DNA of 64,000 bases, from NCBI RefSeq assembly GCF_003432065.1, contig NZ_QWDE01000001.1:1860001-1924000 (forward strand), written 5' to 3'. Position 1 is the stretch's first letter; each line of letters starts with the position of its first letter. This DNA is from Mucilaginibacter terrenus (GTDB taxonomy: Bacteria; Bacteroidota; Bacteroidia; Sphingobacteriales; Sphingobacteriaceae). The notes under the pieces are model-generated. The model worked only from the letters and a program-made list of their open reading frames with translations, was not told where the DNA came from and made no database searches. This document shows, in pieces, positions 61,025-64,000 of the stretch. The translations under genes and the position numbers were made by a program.

Positions 61025-61978
61025 ATGAAAATTAAACTATTTGCTTTGGCGGTAAGCCTGTTTGCAGCTGCCGGCGCGTACGCGCAAACACGCAGCCACG
61101 AGATCGGCTTACAGTCAGACAACGACTCCTTCCTGGCACAAGGCTCAGACAGGTATTATACCAACGGTATATTTGCTTACTACCGTAAAGCGCTGGATGC
61201 CTCAAAAAACACCAGCCTGGCCAATAAGGTACTTGGCTTTGAGGTTGGGCAAAAGCTATTTAACCCGCAGTCGGCAGCTATACCATCAACAGACTACCTG
61301 GACAGGCCCTTTGCCGGCTACTTATATGCAGGCGCCTCTTTAAACCTGCTGTATAAAAACGAAAGCGCGCTTAAATTAACTGCAAGGCTTGGCGTGGTTG
61401 GCCCTGCTGCCGGCGGAAAAGGCATACAGGAGTTCATTCATAAAACATTTGGCTTCTACCCTCCCGATGGCTGGCAGTACCAGATCAGGAATGACGTAGA
61501 AGTAAATCTCTCGGCAGATTACAGCAAGCTAATAGCGCGTGGTTCGTGGATAGACGTAAGCGCCGCAACCTATGCCAACTTAGGTACAGGTTTTATCAGC
61601 GCCGGTGCCGGCCCGCTGTTCAGGTTTGGCAACTTCAATCAATTATTTCAATCGGCAAGTACACAAAGTACGGCATCAAAGGGCAAGAACAGCCTGTTGC
61701 ACGAGCATGAGTTTTTCCTCTACTACAAACCGCAGGCAAACGTTATAGGTTACGATGCTACCATCCAGGGCAGCATATTTAAAGACCACCCGGAGCCGGG
61801 CACCATGGAAATCACCAAAAATATCCGCCATTTTGTATTTAGTAACGAGGTAGGCGCCAACTATGTAAGCGGCAGGTTTGTTTATGGCCTGGCAGCAATA
61901 TTCAACACTAAGGATGTAAAGAATGTTGCACGTTCACACCAGTGGGGTTCGGCTACGCTGCTGTACCGGTTCAATTAA
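61025..61978 (+). CDS. lpxR: Outer-membrane lipid A deacylase, LpxR-like
   Basis: A 317-residue outer-membrane barrel enzyme of the LpxR family, which removes the 3'-acyloxyacyl chain of lipid A. The signal peptide (about 1-20) is followed by GLQSDNDSFLAQGSDRYYTN (about 28-47, with Asn/Asp and YTNG) and KGIQEFIHKTFGFYPPDGW (His about 140), both matching the active-site layout. The C-terminus ends in a barrel strand with terminal aromatic Phe-Asn (LLYRFN). It converges with arfB by a 4-bp overlap. Confidence 0.88.
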   Translation: MKIKLFALAVSLFAAAGAYAQTRSHEIGLQSDNDSFLAQGSDRYYTNGIFAYYRKALDASKNTSLANKVLGFEVGQKLFNPQSAAIPSTDYLDRPFAGYLYAGASLNLLYKNESALKLTARLGVVGPAAGGKGIQEFIHKTFGFYPPDGWQYQIRNDVEVNLSADYSKLIARGSWIDVSAATYANLGTGFISAGAGPLFRFGNFNQLFQSASTQSTASKGKNSLLHEHEFFLYYKPQANVIGYDATIQGSIFKDHPEPGTMEITKNIRHFVFSNEVGANYVSGRFVYGLAAIFNTKDVKNVARSHQWGSATLLYRFN

Positions 61979-62385
61979 TAATCAAAGTTATTTCTGCGGC
62001 CTGCTTTTTTATCAGAGTGGGCCTTTTTATTGTCCAGCCGGGCCAGTTTAGCGGCACGGCTTACCTTTACCGCTTTGCGCACTTTTGGCCTTATCAGCGC
62101 GGTGGTTAGCAGCACTACCAGCCGTTCTAGCGCTATCTCTTTATTCAGGAACTGGCTGCGCTCTTCATCACAAACCACCTGTACTAATCCATCCTTGTTA
62201 AAGCGGCTCTGCAGTTTTTGATTGATCAAAGCCTTTTCTTCATCAGTAAACAATGCCGATGCATTAACATCAAACAGCAGTTCTACCTTGGTAGATACCT
62301 TATTAACATTTTGGCCGCCTTTGCCGCCGCTGCGCGATGTTTTGTAGCTCACCTCTTTTTGCAGGTCGGCCTTATTCAAGTTCAT
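61975..62385 (-). CDS. arfB: Peptidyl-tRNA hydrolase ArfB (YaeJ)
   Basis: ArfB rescues stalled ribosomes by hydrolysing peptidyl-tRNA with a release-factor-like GGQ loop. The 136-residue protein shows GGKGGQNVNKVSTKVELLFD (about 17-36, GGQ at 20-22), KLQSRFNKDGLVQVVCDEER, and a basic C-terminal tail rich in Lys/Arg (KVRKAVKVSRAAKLARLDNK), which enters the mRNA channel. Start ATG 62385. It stands alone. Confidence 0.94.
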   Translation of the reverse strand: MNLNKADLQKEVSYKTSRSGGKGGQNVNKVSTKVELLFDVNASALFTDEEKALINQKLQSRFNKDGLVQVVCDEERSQFLNKEIALERLVVLLTTALIRPKVRKAVKVSRAAKLARLDNKKAHSDKKAGRRNNFDY

Positions 62386-62470
62386 GCGGCAAAACTAAGC
62401 ATTCGCGCCTTACCTAGTGGGGAAAAGTTAATAAGCAGATTTTCGGCAAAAGCATTAACTTCGTACCTTG

Positions 62471-63148
62471 ATGGGCAACAATATCGTAGTAGCCATAGAT
62501 GGCTATTCATCATGCGGCAAAAGCACATTAGCCAAAGCTTTGGCTAAAAAACTAAATTATATATATGTTGATAGTGGGGCTATGTACCGCGCGGTTACCC
62601 TCTATTTCCTGCGTAACAATATAGACCTGAATGATCATGACAGTATCGAGCAGGCATTAAAGAACATTCACCTTAATTTCCATTCGCGTGATTACGAGTC
62701 GCACATTACGTTAAATGATGAGGAGGTATCTGAAGAGATACGCCAAATGCCTGTATCAACAAACGTAAGCCCTGTTTCTGCTTTGAAAGAAGTGCGCCGT
62801 GAGATGGTGAAGCAACAGCAGCGCATGGGCCGCTCGAAGAACATTGTGATGGATGGCCGTGACATTGGCACCGCAGTATTTCCGAATGCTTCCCTTAAAT
62901 TGTTCATGACCGCCGACCCGAAAGTGCGGGCAGAACGCCGTTATAAAGAGATACATACTAAAAATCCGGAGGTTACCCTGGCTGAGGTATTTGAGAATAT
63001 CGCTCAGCGCGACTACGCTGATACAACCCGTGCAGAAAGCCCGCTGGTAAGGGCTGATGATGCTGTTATACTCGACAATACCAATCTTACCCCCGAGCAG
63101 CAGTTACAATTTGCATTGGACAGGATAACGCCGCTGCTAAAAGTCTGA
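62471..63148 (+). CDS. cmk: Cytidylate kinase
   Basis: Cmk phosphorylates (d)CMP. From ATG 62471 it is 225 residues, normal length. The P-loop is IDGYSSCGKSTLAK (about 8-21), DSGAMYRAVTLYFLRNN binds CMP, VMDGRDIGTAVFPNASLKLF is the substrate-site region, and RAERRYKEIH the lid. The frame also has a TTG directly before this ATG, which is not needed. Confidence 0.96.
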   Translation: MGNNIVVAIDGYSSCGKSTLAKALAKKLNYIYVDSGAMYRAVTLYFLRNNIDLNDHDSIEQALKNIHLNFHSRDYESHITLNDEEVSEEIRQMPVSTNVSPVSALKEVRREMVKQQQRMGRSKNIVMDGRDIGTAVFPNASLKLFMTADPKVRAERRYKEIHTKNPEVTLAEVFENIAQRDYADTTRAESPLVRADDAVILDNTNLTPEQQLQFALDRITPLLKV

Positions 63149-63215
63149 ATTGGAATTTTCAGGATTTTAGAATTAACAGAATGGTTATTCTGTTAAGCGT
63201 CATTGCGAGGGAGCC
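63148..63215. repeat. AGAATTAACAGAATG and GTCATTGCGAGG dispersed repeats
   Basis: TGAATTGGAATTTTCAGGAT and AGAATTAACAGAATGG are followed by TTATTCTGTTAA, an inverted pair (AACAGAAT/ATTCTGTT). A half-site GTCATTGCGAGG, as in the element at 7912, follows at 63200. The remaining bases to 63270 hold no gene. Function unknown. Confidence 0.5.
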
Positions 63216-63270
63216 TTTTCGCTTCGGCTTTCTGTATTTTGCTTTAAGCTTTTTGCTTTACGCTTTCTGC

Positions 63271-63723
63271 TTACCCAGCTTTTACCGCGCTCACCCCGAA
63301 CTTGTTCAGGAAGTCTACGCCTTCATCACTGGAAAGGCCTTTGTATTGCGCGTACGATTTATCGAAATATACTTGTTTGATGCCGGCCGAGTAAATAAGC
63401 CTCGCGCAGGGCAGGCAAGGCGATAAGGTAGTGTATAAAGTAGCACCTTCCAGGTTGGCACCATTCTTTACCGCATAAAGTATAGCGTTTTCTTCGGCAT
63501 GCAAAGCCAGCGAGCAGCTTCCTTTACTATCGCGCGGACAACCTGTTTCCGGAAACTCTTCATCGCAGTTGTGCGTGCCGGCAGGCGGTCCGTTGTACCC
63601 TATTGATATAATACGGGTATCCTTAGCCAGCACCGCTCCTACCTGCGCCTTAACACAGTGTGAACGTTTAGCCAGGTCCGTCGCCAGGTTCATGAAGATG
63701 TTATCGAAAGTTGGTTTATCCAT
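63271..63723 (-). CDS. Deoxycytidylate (dCMP) deaminase
   Basis: A 150-residue zinc deaminase converting dCMP to dUMP for thymidylate synthesis. The zinc/catalytic motif is LALHAEENAILYA (His-Ala-Glu about 74-76), with the cysteines in TLSPCLPCARLIYSAGI (about 102-118). DLAKRSHCVKAQVGAVLAKD and GYNGPPAGTHNC mark the family. ATG 63723 is the start. With cmk, on the opposite strand, it serves pyrimidine nucleotide supply. It is monocistronic. Confidence 0.93.
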   Translation of the reverse strand: MDKPTFDNIFMNLATDLAKRSHCVKAQVGAVLAKDTRIISIGYNGPPAGTHNCDEEFPETGCPRDSKGSCSLALHAEENAILYAVKNGANLEGATLYTTLSPCLPCARLIYSAGIKQVYFDKSYAQYKGLSSDEGVDFLNKFGVSAVKAG

Positions 63724-63737
63724 TTAGAGGTTGATCT

Positions 63738-63920
63738 GAACTCGAATTTAAGAATTGGCCGAATTTAAGAATTAAGGAACAAAGGATTTCTGTTTATTCT
63801 CTAATTCTAAGAAATTCAGGTTCAAACAAAAAAGGGGTTAGTCAACCTTCGTTAACTAACCCCTTTTTATAGATGATATAATATTCTGTGAATTCTAGAA
63901 TTCTGTAAATTCTGATTTAG
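63738..63920. repeat. AATTC-rich low-complexity repeats
   Basis: GAATTTAAGAATT is repeated twice near 63752-63772, CTAATTCTAAGAAATTCAGG follows, and TTCTGTGAATTCTAGAATTCTGTAAATTCTG lies on the other side of the terminator (63881-63915, written here as short blocks of TTCTGTRAATTC). These are related to the AGAATT words at 63148. No coding seen. Confidence 0.5.
63829..63868 (-). terminator. Terminator before the gene at the right edge
   Basis: GGGGTTAGT pairs with ACTAACCCC inside A/T flanks, with a small internal loop. It lies 56 bp downstream of the partial gene at 63925. Confidence 0.85.
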
Positions 63921-63924
63921 ACGA

Positions 63925-64000
63925 TTAATGTCCGCCGCCTGCTTCCAGGTTGTCAACATCTATACCTTGTTTCTTCAATTCAACACCAGCCTTCCATGCA
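63925..64000 (-). CDS. C-terminus of an unidentified protein
   Basis: The last 24 codons of a gene entering from the right edge read, on the minus strand, AWKAGVELKKQGIDVDNLEA then GGGH and TAA at 63925-63927. They are in frame to the window end and followed by the strong terminator at 63829-63868, so I believe it is a real gene. I cannot name it from so short a tail; the glycine/histidine end is not a signature I know. Confidence 0.65.
   Translation of the reverse strand, partial: AWKAGVELKKQGIDVDNLEAGGGH

Noticed and set aside
1..64000. CRISPR array, rRNA operon or prophage
   Set aside because: No regularly spaced identical repeats, no rRNA core sequence, and no structural phage genes or integrase were seen on either strand.

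Overview
The window looks like a chromosomal segment of a Bacteroidota bacterium, most likely family Sphingobacteriaceae (Mucilaginibacter/Pedobacter-like). This rests on the Bacteroidota-type promoters (TTG about 18-22 nt upstream of TAnnTTTG), families typical of the phylum (DUF4294, DUF4783, DUF2147, NamZ/DUF1343, BshB1, a sigma factor paired with a membrane-anchored beta-barrel protein), alternative TTG/GTG starts, and dispersed non-coding repeats of a kind I associate with these genomes. The species assignment is inference. I see no rRNA, CRISPR array, prophage or transposase.

Layout. 0-9 kb: the 5' part of mgtE (runs off the left edge), ychF, a short-chain dehydrogenase, tRNA-Arg(CCG), a zinc alcohol dehydrogenase, a lone receiver protein, an OmpA-type lipoprotein, small enzymes, and a second, paralogous alcohol dehydrogenase. 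9.5-14.8 kb: a ferritin-like DUF892 protein, a DUF3095 class III cyclase-like protein beside a pentameric ligand-gated channel homologue, then HAD, metallo-beta-lactamase-fold and alpha/beta hydrolases. 14.9-21.2 kb (minus strand): an ECF sigma factor overlapping a membrane-anchored beta-barrel protein, a lipoprotein, mazG, mnmD, a PAS histidine kinase and DUF695. 21.3-29.9 kb: GH3 glycosidase, tandem DUF2147 genes (the second behind a sigma-54-like promoter), YceI, a lipoprotein hydrolase, a ROK regulator, an N-acetylmuramoyl-L-alanine amidase and an unrecognised protein.

30-41.5 kb: Tat-exported Gfo/Idh/MocA oxidoreductase, a LolC/FtsX-type permease divergent from a NamZ muramidase, fmt, DUF3050, a ParE/RelE-type toxin-antitoxin pair, a PabC-like lyase, an RluA pseudouridine synthase, an ACC deaminase/D-cysteine desulfhydrase homologue and L-lysine 6-transaminase. 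41.6-48.6 kb: a bshB1-gpx-DUF4294 operon (low-molecular-weight thiol and peroxide defence), a bifunctional RelA/SpoT enzyme, fur, an AbiEii-type toxin with its small partner, and purA. The toxin module sits inside the fur-purA unit with almost no spacing. 48.7-64 kb: a CPBP-like membrane protein, PabB-like synthase, DUF2071 between two direct repeats, a DUF4783-nadC-plsY-M48 operon, gpmI, a TPR protein, lon, SMI1/KNR4, lpxR, arfB, cmk, dCMP deaminase and the last codons of an unidentified gene.

Most of the window is ordinary core and accessory metabolism. The points most worth a second look are the channel/cyclase-like pair (10.1-12.2 kb), the sigma factor/barrel fusion (14.9-16.8 kb), the toxin module in fur-purA (46.4-47.3 kb), two sigma-54-like promoters, the probable leaderless starts of the amidase and gpmI, and several families of dispersed inverted repeats.
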